DNA of 33,831 nt from Acidimicrobiia bacterium (GTDB taxonomy: Bacteria; Actinomycetota; Acidimicrobiia; IMCC26256; DASPTH01). Below the pieces are notes generated by a model that saw nothing but the letters and a program-made list of their open reading frames with translations, did no database searches and was not told where the DNA came from. The stretch covers positions 20,111-53,941 of the forward strand of contig JBBDHW010000062.1 of assembly GCA_040880805.1 (NCBI GenBank), written 5' to 3'. Made by a program: the position numbers and the translations under genes. This document shows, piece by piece, positions 21,964 through 30,206 of this stretch (positions are counted from its first letter, which is position 1; the number at the start of each line of letters is the position of its first letter).

Positions 21964-22926
21964 CTACGGCGACGCGGCGAAGCGATCAGTTGCTGCGACA
22001 GCGGCTTCGCTCATGCCTGGGTCACCGGTAGAGTGCCCCGCCGTGTTCACGACGATGAGCTCGGCGTCAGACCATGTCTGGGAGAGTTCCCACGCAGTGA
22101 CGAGCGGGCCGCCGAGATCGAGGCGACCGTGGACCATGGTGCCCGGGATGTCGTGCAAACGGTCGGCGCCTCGGAGGAGCACACCGTCTTCGAGCCACGC
22201 GTCGTGCGCGAAGTAGTGCGTCACGATCCGTGCGAACGCCATTCGGAATCGGGGGTCGGCGTAGCGGGGATTCGGTGGGATGCCGGGGTCCGGCGAGACG
22301 ACGGCGTCTTCCCATTCGCACCAGCTCCGCGCCGCGCGCTCTCGCACCGCTGGGTCGGGATGCTCGAGGAGGCGGTGGTAGGCGTCGACGAGGTCGCCGT
22401 CCCGGTCGGCCTCGGGGACACCGGCCCGGAACCGCGACCAGTGCTCGGGAAGGAAGCGACCCACGCCGTGGTAGAGCCAGTCGATCTCCGACGGCCGGGT
22501 GGTGCCGACCGCCACGAGGACGAGCGCGGATACGCGCTCGGGATGCCGCTCCGCATAGGCGAGGGCGAGCGTCGAACCCCAACTGTTGCCGAACACCAGC
22601 CACTGCTCGATCCCGAGGTGACGACGCAGGAGCTCGATGTCGCGGAGCAGGTGCTCGGTCGTGTTCGTGCTCAGATCGGTGGTCGGGTCACTCGCGTGCG
22701 GGGTACTGCGTCCGCACTCGCGTTGGTCGAAGAGCACGATGCGGTAAGCGTCGGGGGCGAAGTAGCGCCGGTGACGTGGGGTGCACCCCGAGCCTGGACC
22801 CCCGTGCAACACCAACGCCGGCTTCCCGACCGGGTTGCCGCAGACCTCCCAGTAGACGTGGCTCGCGTCACCAACGTCCAGCATGCCGCTGTTGTGCGGT
22901 TCTGTTGACGGGTAGAGATCGGTCAT
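21964..22926 (-). CDS. pip: Proline iminopeptidase, peptidase family S33
   Basis: 320 aa, an alpha/beta-hydrolase that removes N-terminal proline from peptides in the cytoplasm. It has the oxyanion segment HGGPGSG (41-47), nucleophile Ser115 in GNSWGS (usually GGSWGS), acid Asp270 in VHGRLD and base His298 in AGHST. The stretch VLFDQRECGRSTPHAS (64-79) is diagnostic of this enzyme. The ATG at 22926 has GAGGAGCGAGG upstream. Confidence 0.93.
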   Translation of the reverse strand: MTDLYPSTEPHNSGMLDVGDASHVYWEVCGNPVGKPALVLHGGPGSGCTPRHRRYFAPDAYRIVLFDQRECGRSTPHASDPTTDLSTNTTEHLLRDIELLRRHLGIEQWLVFGNSWGSTLALAYAERHPERVSALVLVAVGTTRPSEIDWLYHGVGRFLPEHWSRFRAGVPEADRDGDLVDAYHRLLEHPDPAVRERAARSWCEWEDAVVSPDPGIPPNPRYADPRFRMAFARIVTHYFAHDAWLEDGVLLRGADRLHDIPGTMVHGRLDLGGPLVTAWELSQTWSDAELIVVNTAGHSTGDPGMSEAAVAATDRFAASP

Positions 22927-22982
22927 CCGCCTCGCTCCTCACGATGGGTCGCTCACTCTGTCGACATACGCCACGTTGGACG

Positions 22983-23633
22983 TCAATCGCGGATCAACGC
23001 TCGGTGGACGTCGTCGAGCGTCACGAACGGCACGGCCGACACACCGAACGTCGCGCACCAGGACGCGAGCGCGTCCTTCGCGAACACGACGTCGACGAGG
23101 AGGGCGGCCTTGCGATCGCTCGCGCCGTCGCCGACGAGCACGGTCGTGTGCCCTTGGTACTTCGCGTCCTTGATCGGTGCCTGCTTGCACACGCCGCAGC
23201 TCGAGCACGGGCAGCAGCGATCCTCGTGCGGGAAGAGCAGCTCGCGCGTCGTGAAGTCCACGGTGTTCGTGAGCACGGCCACACCCAAGGGCGCGCAGGC
23301 ATCGTGGACGTAGAAGCCGAACCCGTCCGAAACAACCGTGACCTCGGTACCTCGCGCGCGGAGCGCGTGCACAAGTGGTGCGAAGCCCGGGTCGAGCGCC
23401 ACCTCCGCGGCGATTGCCCGCAGTGCCGCCTCGTCACCCGTTACGAGCCCCCACTGGTCGTGGATGCACTCCCGACTGCCGATCTCACCACGCTCGTACT
23501 GCTCGTGCAGCTCCCACCACTCCGGCGCGCCCGCGCGCTCGAGAAGATGCATCCCGACGTCGCGCGTGCTGATCGTGCCGTCGAAGTCGAGGAACACCGA
23601 CGTGCGCGACAGATCGAGATCGACGAGCGCCAC
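22983..23633 (-). CDS. MtnX-like HAD-superfamily phosphatase
   Basis: 216 aa of the HAD-IB phosphoserine-phosphatase-like group. Asp16 and Asp18 in DFDGT form the catalytic pair, VVSDG (100-104) is motif II and GDGASD (168-173) carries the magnesium ligands. A cysteine cluster, CCPCSSCGVCK (140-150), is typical of MtnX-like proteins of methionine salvage and may bind a metal. No other salvage genes are present, so the substrate is uncertain. The GTG start lies 16 nt after the P450 stop, suggesting co-transcription. Confidence 0.82.
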   Translation of the reverse strand: MALVDLDLSRTSVFLDFDGTISTRDVGMHLLERAGAPEWWELHEQYERGEIGSRECIHDQWGLVTGDEAALRAIAAEVALDPGFAPLVHALRARGTEVTVVSDGFGFYVHDACAPLGVAVLTNTVDFTTRELLFPHEDRCCPCSSCGVCKQAPIKDAKYQGHTTVLVGDGASDRKAALLVDVVFAKDALASWCATFGVSAVPFVTLDDVHRALIRD

Positions 23634-23649
23634 TCCGCGAGACTAATGA

Positions 23650-24863
23650 TCAGGCGCGCACCCTCACCGGGAGCGTTTCGACACCGCGGAATCCATATTG
23701 GCGCCGGACCGGCTCACCGGCGAGCTCGACCGAGCCATGCCGTCGCAACAACGCGTCGAGCGCGACGCGCGCCTCCAGACGCGCGAGCGGCGCCCCGAGG
23801 CAATGGTGGATGCCGCCACCGAACGTGAGATGGCGCCCCGCGTTCTCGCGACCGACATCGAACCGGTCGGGATCGGCGAAGACGGACGGATCGCGGTTCG
23901 CCGCCGCGACCAGAACGAGGACGTTCTCCCCTCGTTCGATCCTGCAGCCACCCAGCTCGACATCTTCGGTCGCGATCCGGCCCATCGCCACGACACCCCC
24001 GTCGTAGCGCAGGAACTCGTCGACCACGGTCGCGAACAACGAAGGGTCGCGACGCAGACGCGCGGTCTCCGCGGGATGATCGATGAGCGTGAGCACCGCG
24101 TTGCCGATGAGGTTGACCGTGGTGACGAACCCCGCCACCAGCAGCGTCATGCACAACCTCATGAGCTCGTTGGTACTGAGGCGGTCGGTCTCTTCCTCCG
24201 CCCGCACGAGCTGGGTAAGCACGTCGTCTCCCGGTGCACGGCGGCGTCGCTCGATCAATTCCTCGAGGAACGCCGTGAGCTCGATGGTGGCGGTGCCCGC
24301 GCGTGCTTGCACGACGGCGTCGGCGTGCCCCGGATCCTGGTTACCGGCGATGAGGTCGCGTCCCCATCCGGGAAAGCGAGGATCGTCGTCGACGCCCAAC
24401 AGCTCAGCGATCACCGCGATCGGCAGCGGCTCGGCGAAGCACTCGACCAGGTCGAACGCGTCGCTACGCACGGCATCGAGGAGCCCCTCCGCGCGACGAC
24501 GGATCCACGGCTCGAGACTCGCGAGCGCGCCGGGTGTGAAGCTGGGCGATACCAAACGTCGCAACCGGGTGTGGTCAGGCGGGTCCATCACGAGAATCAC
24601 GTCTTCGGCGTCGCCGAATTGCACGACGTCCTTGATGGCCTCGAAGTCGGGGAGATGCCGTGGGTTGGAGCTGAAGCGCGGATCGCGCAGCACCACCGAC
24701 GCCACGTCGTAGCGCGCGGTGAGCCACCCCATCGGCTCCGATCGCACGAGGGGCTCCTCCCGCAGCTCTGCATGCCGCCGAGCGGGAGCTCCGGCCCGAG
24801 CGACTCGAAGATCACCGCGGCCGGATGCCCGGGGGGCGGCAGGAAGGGGTTGGCATCTGGCAT
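23650..24863 (-). CDS. Cytochrome P450, frameshifted near the N-terminus
   Basis: A bacterial class P450 of about 405 aa if the frameshift is repaired. The heme loop FGGGIHHCLGAPLARLEA contains the cysteine ligand, and VVDEFLRYD and MDPPDHTRLRRLVSPSF are standard. The N-terminus (ATG 24863; MPDANPFLPPPGHPAAVIFE) is in one frame, and ELREEPLVRSEPMGWLTARY onward is in another. The switch is at about 24769 and needs one extra base. Read alone, the long frame could start only at GTG 24747, which would cut off conserved sequence. The I-helix reads AGFVTTVN, where an acidic residue normally precedes the threonines. The gene may be decaying. It diverges from a TetR gene. Confidence 0.85.
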
Positions 24864-24891
24864 ACTGTCAGTATTCACATACTTAGAGTAT
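24862..24891. promoter_or_regulatory. Paired TetR-type operators between the P450 and tetR genes
   Basis: Two 13-bp palindromes share the pattern ATACT-N3-AGTAT: ATACTGTCAGTAT at 24862-24874 and ATACTTAGAGTAT at 24879-24891, with centres 17 bp apart. A further half site CATACT is at 24895-24900. The first overlaps the P450 start codon and the second lies just before the tetR start, so a dimer pair could repress both genes. Confidence 0.75.
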
Positions 24892-24901
24892 CTACATACT
24901 G

Positions 24902-25588
24902 ATGGTCGCGCAATACCGTCAGGTCTACGCTCGGACGGTGCCGCCGAAGCGCCTCACCCGCGACGAGAAGAAGGCGAGGACGCGCCAGTTGCTGCTCGAC
25001 GCGGCCGCCAAGCTGTTCGAACGTCAGGGCTTCGCGGCCACGTCGCTCGAGCAGGTAGCCGAAGAAGGCGGCGTCACCAAGGGCGCCGTCTACGCCCATT
25101 TCGAGGACAAGGTCGACCTCTTTCTCTCCTTCGTCGACGCCCACAGTGTGGTCATGGACCCGAACCTCACCACCGATGGATCGGCGACGCTCGAGGAAGA
25201 CCTCCGGCGACTCGGGCGCGACGCGGCAGCCCAGATTCCGAGAGAGCCGCGCGGCACGGCCTTCGGCCTCGAGCTCAAGGCCTTCGCGCTGCGCAATCCG
25301 CGCGCCCGGCGGGAGAGCGCGGCTCGCATCCGCGGCATCATGGAAGGCCTGCTGGTCTCGCGGGGCACGGAACCTCCCGACGGCGAGCACTTCACCCCCA
25401 CCGATCTGCCTCTGCAGCTCTCGGTGATCGGCCAAGCGCTCATCGAAGGGCTCAGCCAGCTCCGTGCCTTCGATCCCGAGCTCGTGCCCGACGAGACCTT
25501 CGAGCTCGCGTTCTCGCTCCTCGCCCGGGCGGTGCCGGACGACCAGGTCACGCCAGGCGGTAGCCCGGAAACTCGAGCCCCTCGGTGA
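24902..25588 (+). CDS. TetR-family transcriptional regulator
   Basis: 228 aa. The N-terminal helix-turn-helix region is at about residues 27-73 (RTRQLLLDAAAKLFERQGF, then TSLEQVAEEGGVTKGAVYAHF). The variable C-terminal domain presumably binds an effector. The ATG at 24902 has no ribosome-binding site and lies directly after the operator, so the message may be leaderless; a GTG at 24938 is an alternative that still keeps the DNA-binding domain. It probably represses itself and the divergent P450, whose substrate might be the inducer (inference). Confidence 0.9.
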   Translation: MVAQYRQVYARTVPPKRLTRDEKKARTRQLLLDAAAKLFERQGFAATSLEQVAEEGGVTKGAVYAHFEDKVDLFLSFVDAHSVVMDPNLTTDGSATLEEDLRRLGRDAAAQIPREPRGTAFGLELKAFALRNPRARRESAARIRGIMEGLLVSRGTEPPDGEHFTPTDLPLQLSVIGQALIEGLSQLRAFDPELVPDETFELAFSLLARAVPDDQVTPGGSPETRAPR

Positions 25589-25643
25589 GCGCGCACCGGC
25601 GGCGCTCCACGAACCCGTCGGTGAGTGGGCCGCACCCGAACAG

Positions 25644-25673
25644 CAGGCCGGCGGACGAATGCCCGCCGGCCTG
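25644..25673. terminator. Bidirectional hairpin between tetR and amt
   Basis: An 11-bp perfect stem (CAGGCCGGCGG with CCGCCGGCCTG) and an 8-nt loop, placed between the convergent tetR and ammonium transporter genes. There is no T-run on either side. Confidence 0.6.
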
Positions 25674-25699
25674 TCGCTCCTGACCACGCTCGAGTTGCG

Positions 25700-27268
25700 C
25701 TACCTCCCGATCGTCGGATCCTGCGACGGTCCGCCGGTCAGCACGATCTGCTCGTCGGGCCCGACGATGTCGAGCTCGTTGAGGACGAGGTTGTCGTAGG
25801 CGAGAACACCCATCTCTTCGCGATCCAGACCGGCCTCTTCGACCTCGGCGGTCGGGCGAATACCACCCTTCATGATCGCGTTCTGGATCTTGAAGAACAG
25901 GTAGGCGAAGCCGCCCATCACGACGATGATCACGAGCGCGCCGGCCGCCTGCGCACCGAGTTGTTTGAAGCCGAGGCTCGTGTCGTAGAGGAAGCCGGTG
26001 ACCGCCTTGCCCTTCGTGGCCGCGGTGTCTGTCGCGTTCCACGCGAACCCGTACCGGCCGTCGGCGAAGATGCCAATGCACAGCACGCCGAAGATCCCGC
26101 AGGTGCCGTGCACCGAGATCGCGCCCACCGGGTCGTCGACACCCCTCCGCTCGAAGAAGAACACCGACTCCACGACGAGGACCGCCGCGATGCTGCCGAT
26201 CACCGCTGCTGCCCACGGCTGGACGAACGCACAGGGTGCGGTGATCGCCACCAGGCCGGCGAGCATCCCGTTGGCCATCATGCCGGGGTCCGGCTTCCCC
26301 ATGCGCCACATGCAATAGAACATCGCGATCGTCGCACCGAAGGCGGCCGCGATCGCGGTGTTCGCGGCGACCACGGTGAACCGCAGGTCGGTCGCCGCGA
26401 ACGTCGACCCCGCGTTGAAGCCGAACCAGCCGACCAGCAGGATGAACGTGCCAAGAAACGCCATGGGAATGCTGTGCGCGGCCAGCGTGCGAGGCTTGCC
26501 GTCGGGCGCGTACTTCCCGATCCGGGCTCCGAGCACCAGCGCGCCCGCGAGACCCGCGATGCCACCCATCGCGTGCACCACACCGGAGCCTGCGAAGTCG
26601 ACGTAGCCGAAGCCAAGGTCGATGTTGTTCCCGAGCTGGCTCAGCCAACCGCCACCCCAGGTCCAGCCGCCGAAGATCGGGTAATAGAGGGCGCCGCAGA
26701 ACAGGCCCCAGCCCACGAACGCCTTCCACTTCCACCGCTCGGCCATGGCCCCGGTCGGGATGGTCGCGGTGGTGTCCATGAACGCGACCATGTAGAGGAA
26801 GAACGCGGCGACGGGCACGCTGTAGGCGACGCCGGACAGCGCGAAGCCGCTGCGTCCCCACAGGAACGTCCAGTCACCGAAGCCGATCAGCCGATCGGGG
26901 CTCAGACCCTTGTTGTATCCGAAGTAGCCGGGATAGCTGAAGCCACTGAACATGATCGCGTAGCCGACCAGGAAGAAGGCGACGAAGCCCAGACCGAAGA
27001 CGGCGAAGTTGGTGCTCACCACGTGGGCTGCATGCTTCGCCCGGCAGAAGCCGGTCTCCACGAGTGCGAAGCCGGCCTGCATGAAGATCACCAAGACCGC
27101 GCTCACGATGATCCAGAGGTTGTTGAGCCCGAGCGCGGTGTTCGCGCTCTCGAGCTTCGTACCGATATCGATCGAGGGATCGACGGCCCACGCCCCGAGC
27201 GCCGGCAGCAGCACCAGCGCCGCGGCGATCAGTGCCGTGATCCCGATCCGGCGGCTCATCCGTTTCAC
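25700..27268 (-). CDS. amt: Ammonium transporter (Amt/MEP/Rh family)
   Basis: 522 aa, a membrane channel that takes up ammonium. After an N-terminal signal-like segment (ITALIAAALVLLPALGAWA), about eleven hydrophobic helices follow. The twin histidines of the pore are visible in GSGVVHAMGG and in SVHGTCGIFG, and CRAKHAAHVV and GFNAGSTFAA are family signatures. The C-terminal cytoplasmic tail (about 60 residues, AEVEEAGLDREEMGVLAYDN onward) is longer than in the shortest Amt proteins. No glnK is adjacent. The GTG at 27268 has GGGAGGG 3 nt upstream; the ATG at 27259 is also plausible. Confidence 0.94.
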   Translation of the reverse strand: MKRMSRRIGITALIAAALVLLPALGAWAVDPSIDIGTKLESANTALGLNNLWIIVSAVLVIFMQAGFALVETGFCRAKHAAHVVSTNFAVFGLGFVAFFLVGYAIMFSGFSYPGYFGYNKGLSPDRLIGFGDWTFLWGRSGFALSGVAYSVPVAAFFLYMVAFMDTTATIPTGAMAERWKWKAFVGWGLFCGALYYPIFGGWTWGGGWLSQLGNNIDLGFGYVDFAGSGVVHAMGGIAGLAGALVLGARIGKYAPDGKPRTLAAHSIPMAFLGTFILLVGWFGFNAGSTFAATDLRFTVVAANTAIAAAFGATIAMFYCMWRMGKPDPGMMANGMLAGLVAITAPCAFVQPWAAAVIGSIAAVLVVESVFFFERRGVDDPVGAISVHGTCGIFGVLCIGIFADGRYGFAWNATDTAATKGKAVTGFLYDTSLGFKQLGAQAAGALVIIVVMGGFAYLFFKIQNAIMKGGIRPTAEVEEAGLDREEMGVLAYDNLVLNELDIVGPDEQIVLTGGPSQDPTIGR

Positions 27269-27407
27269 GTGCCCTCCCTTGTCGTCGTCGGCCGGATGAG
27301 GGCGCCATTGCCCGCAGCCCGAACTGGTGTGGCTGACGGGGACGTTACGGAGAGGTCGTTTCACGCCCGGTGCCACTCCGTGAACGAACCGCAACGCGAA
27401 CCTGTTG

Positions 27408-27433
27408 GAAACCTGACAACGCGTGGAGGTTTC
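27408..27433. promoter_or_regulatory. Inverted repeat upstream of the mannosidase gene
   Basis: GAAACCT (27408-27414) and AGGTTTC (27427-27433) form a perfect 7-bp inverted repeat with a 12-nt spacer, ending 23 nt before the GH38 start and in the amt-GH38 divergent spacer. It may be an operator. No regulator gene is next to it. Confidence 0.4.
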
Positions 27434-27456
27434 GCCCGCCCCGTAGCCTGAGCCGC

Positions 27457-28617
27457 GTGCGCCCGCCGAGGGAGAGACAGGTCGGGATCGTCCCCCATAC
27501 GCATTGGGACCGGGAGTGGTACGCGCCCTTCCAGGCGTACCGCGTGGAGCTCGTCCATCTCGTCGACGACCTGCTGGAGCTGCTCGAGCAGGATGCGGGC
27601 TACGAGCGGTTCCTGCTCGACGGTCAGACCGTGGTGGTCGACGACTACCTCGAGGTCCGACCCGACGCCGAGAGCAGCGTCGCCAAGCTCGTAGGCGCCG
27701 GACGCCTGCAGATCGGCCCGTGGATGGTCCTCATGGACGAGTTCATGGTGTCGGGCGAGACGATCGTGCGCGATCTCCAGCTCGGCATGACGCGCGCGAC
27801 CGAGCTCGGCGAGTCGTCGATTCACGTGGGCTACCTCCCCGACATGTTCGGGCACATCGCGCAGATGCCGCAGATCCTCCGGCTCGCCGGGATCGAGCAT
27901 GCCGTCGTGTGGCGCGGGGTGCCGGCGGCGATCGACCGCACCGCGTTCTGGTGGGAGGCGCCCGACGGCTCCCGCGTGCGTGCCGAGTACCTGTACGGCT
28001 CGTACTCGAACGGGCGCGAGCTTCCTGCCGACCCCACCCAGCTCGTCGCGCGTGCACGCAACTACGAGCTCGAGCTCGGGCCGGCCGCGCTGCCGGGCGG
28101 CGGTCTGCTCCTGATGAACGGCTCCGATCACCTCCCCCCGCAGCGCGGGTTGGGCACGATCGTGGACGCAGCCAACGCAGCCCAGCGCGAGTACCGCTTC
28201 ACGATCACCTCGCTCCCCGAGTACCTCGCGCAGCAGCCCACCGCGCGACTTCCCACATGGTCGGGCGAGTTGCGGTCGGGTGCTCGGGCCAACGTGCTGA
28301 TGGGGGTCGCGTCCAACCGGGTCGACGTCCACCAGGCGGCGGCCGCGGCCGAGCGCGCGCTCGAGCGTCGCGCCGAACCGCTCAGCGCGCTGTTCCTGCC
28401 TCCCGAGGCCTACCCCGACTCGTTGCTCCGCATCGGCTGGCGCAACCTCGTGCTGAACAGCGCGCACGATTCGTCGTGCGCGTGTAGCCACGACGACGTC
28501 GTCGAGGCGGTGCGTGTGCGCTACCAGGAGGCGGGTCACGGCGGTGACTCGCTCGCGACGCGCTGGTCGCGCTCGCGAGCGACATCGACGTGCCGCCATC
28601 GTCGACGGTGGTCGTGA
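27457..28617 (+). CDS. GH38 alpha-mannosidase-like protein, N-terminal part
   Basis: The catalytic half of a glycoside hydrolase family 38 enzyme, which removes alpha-mannosyl residues with a zinc-bound active site. HTHWDREW gives zinc ligands His16 and Asp18; Asp129 in YLPDMFGH is the likely nucleophile. LNSAHDSSCACSHDDVVEAV holds the later zinc histidine. Homology continues to about 28556 (VRYQEAGHGGDSLA), after which this frame runs through 20 unrelated codons to a stop. One base missing at about 28555-28557 separates it from the C-terminal half. The GTG at 27457 puts the start nine residues before the conserved region; no signal peptide is seen. Confidence 0.88.
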   Translation: MRPPRERQVGIVPHTHWDREWYAPFQAYRVELVHLVDDLLELLEQDAGYERFLLDGQTVVVDDYLEVRPDAESSVAKLVGAGRLQIGPWMVLMDEFMVSGETIVRDLQLGMTRATELGESSIHVGYLPDMFGHIAQMPQILRLAGIEHAVVWRGVPAAIDRTAFWWEAPDGSRVRAEYLYGSYSNGRELPADPTQLVARARNYELELGPAALPGGGLLLMNGSDHLPPQRGLGTIVDAANAAQREYRFTITSLPEYLAQQPTARLPTWSGELRSGARANVLMGVASNRVDVHQAAAAAERALERRAEPLSALFLPPEAYPDSLLRIGWRNLVLNSAHDSSCACSHDDVVEAVRVRYQEAGHGGDSLATRWSRSRATSTCRHRRRWS

Positions 28618-30206
28618 ACTCGACCGCAGCCACGCGGAGCGGAGTCGTCGCGGTGCGGCTCCCGGTCACCGGACCCGTTCACCTCGTGACGATCGATGAC
28701 AACACCGTGTGCCCCACCCAGGTCGTGAGCACACATGACGGTGAGGGCATCTCGACGGTCGTCACCGGGCAGAAGATCCGTTGGGTGCTCGAGATGATGC
28801 GCGGTCCCGAGTTCGCCGGCGCGAATGTCGCTCGCACCGAACACCGCCGGCGCGACGACGGCGTGATCGAGTTCACGTTCCACGACGCGCTGCCCGGAGA
28901 GCCCACGATCGATCTCGAGTCGACGCGTGAGCAGCTGCTCGCGCTCGGCGACGCGGGCGAGACGATCGCGATCCGGCAGCGTCGCGCGCCGGTACAGGAG
29001 GTGCTGTTCGCGGCCGCCGGCGTGCCCGGCTTCGGCTGGCGCACGTTCCGCGTGGCCGAGGGCGCGGGGCCGGGCACCGCCGTTTCCGCGAGCGGGACCA
29101 CGCTCGCCAACGAGCACCTTCGCGTCGAGGTCGACCCGGCCAACGGCACGCTCACCATCGAGGCCGACGCGGTGCGCGTCACCGGCGCCAACCGCTACGT
29201 CGACGGTGGCGACGGTGGTGACACCTACAACTACAGCCCGCCCGACGCCGACGCGATCGTCGATCACCCCGAATCGGTGACCATCGCCGTCGAGGAATCG
29301 GGCCCGGTGCGCGCCCGCATCGCGGTGGCCGCGACGTACCGGTTGCCTACGTACGCGATCGGCGACGAACGATCGTGCACACAGCGGAGTGACGACACGG
29401 TCCCGGTCGAGCTCCGCACCGTCCTCGAGCTGCGCACCGGCGAACACTTCCTTCGCGTGCGCGTCGAGCTCGACCACCGTGTGCGCGACCATCGCCTCCG
29501 GGCGCACTTCCCACTTCCCGCGACCGTCGACGGTTCCGACGCCGAGTGTGCGTTCGCAGTGGTGCACCGACCGCTCGCCGCCGAGGGAGGGCCGCACGAG
29601 CGTGGCCTCCCCACGTTCGTGTCACGCCGGTTCGTGGACTGCTCCGCAGACAGTGTGGGGCTCGCGCTGCTCCACGACGGTCTGCTCGAGTACGAGGTGG
29701 TCGGCGACGGAACCGAGCTCGCGCTCACGCTCCTCCGGGCGACCGGCTACCTGTCGCGCGCGGAGCTCGCGTTCCGCCCCAACCCCGCCGGGCCGCTCGA
29801 TCCGCTCGAGGGCCCGCAACTCCAGCGCCCGCTCGCGCTCGAGTACGCGGTGCTCCCCCACCGCGGCAGCAGGAAGGATGCGCGACTCTCGGAAGCGGCC
29901 GACGATTTCCTCGTGCCCCTCGAGCGCGCGCGCGGCGGAGGCGTGCCCGGTGCGCGGCACCCCCCCACAGGGCACGCGCTGGTAGTCGACGGCGCACCGG
30001 TGTCGGCCGTGCTCCGCGATGGCGAGAACGGTGCGCTCACCGTGCGCGTCTACAACCCGTCGCCCGAGCCCACCACCGCGCGCATCCACACCGGCCGCGG
30101 TCCAGCACATGGGCATGTCGTCGATCTCGCCGGCACCGTGCTCACCGCGTTCGAGGAGTCGGTCGGGCTGCGCGCCTTCGAGATCATCACGCTTCGGCTG
30201 GCGTGA
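28557..30206 (+). CDS. GH38 alpha-mannosidase-like protein, C-terminal part (after frameshift)
   Basis: The continuation of the preceding gene in the next frame, beginning DALVALASDIDVPPSSTVVVNS and carrying the beta-sandwich GH38 C-terminal region (VEVDPANGTLTIE, LELRTGEHFLRVRVELDH and similar). It is open to TGA 30206. With the missing base restored, the two parts give a single protein of about 917 aa, normal for bacterial GH38. If the frameshift is real, this half would lack a start and the zinc site. Its last 20 bases overlap the end of the opposite-strand methyltransferase. Confidence 0.85.
   Translation, partial: DALVALASDIDVPPSSTVVVNSTAATRSGVVAVRLPVTGPVHLVTIDDNTVCPTQVVSTHDGEGISTVVTGQKIRWVLEMMRGPEFAGANVARTEHRRRDDGVIEFTFHDALPGEPTIDLESTREQLLALGDAGETIAIRQRRAPVQEVLFAAAGVPGFGWRTFRVAEGAGPGTAVSASGTTLANEHLRVEVDPANGTLTIEADAVRVTGANRYVDGGDGGDTYNYSPPDADAIVDHPESVTIAVEESGPVRARIAVAATYRLPTYAIGDERSCTQRSDDTVPVELRTVLELRTGEHFLRVRVELDHRVRDHRLRAHFPLPATVDGSDAECAFAVVHRPLAAEGGPHERGLPTFVSRRFVDCSADSVGLALLHDGLLEYEVVGDGTELALTLLRATGYLSRAELAFRPNPAGPLDPLEGPQLQRPLALEYAVLPHRGSRKDARLSEAADDFLVPLERARGGGVPGARHPPTGHALVVDGAPVSAVLRDGENGALTVRVYNPSPEPTTARIHTGRGPAHGHVVDLAGTVLTAFEESVGLRAFEIITLRLA

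Noticed and set aside
27320-27365. Possible GlnR site upstream of amt (GTGAAAC...GTAAC on the minus strand)
   Set aside because: The half-site spacing is 9 rather than the 6 expected for GlnR, and no a/b pair is complete.
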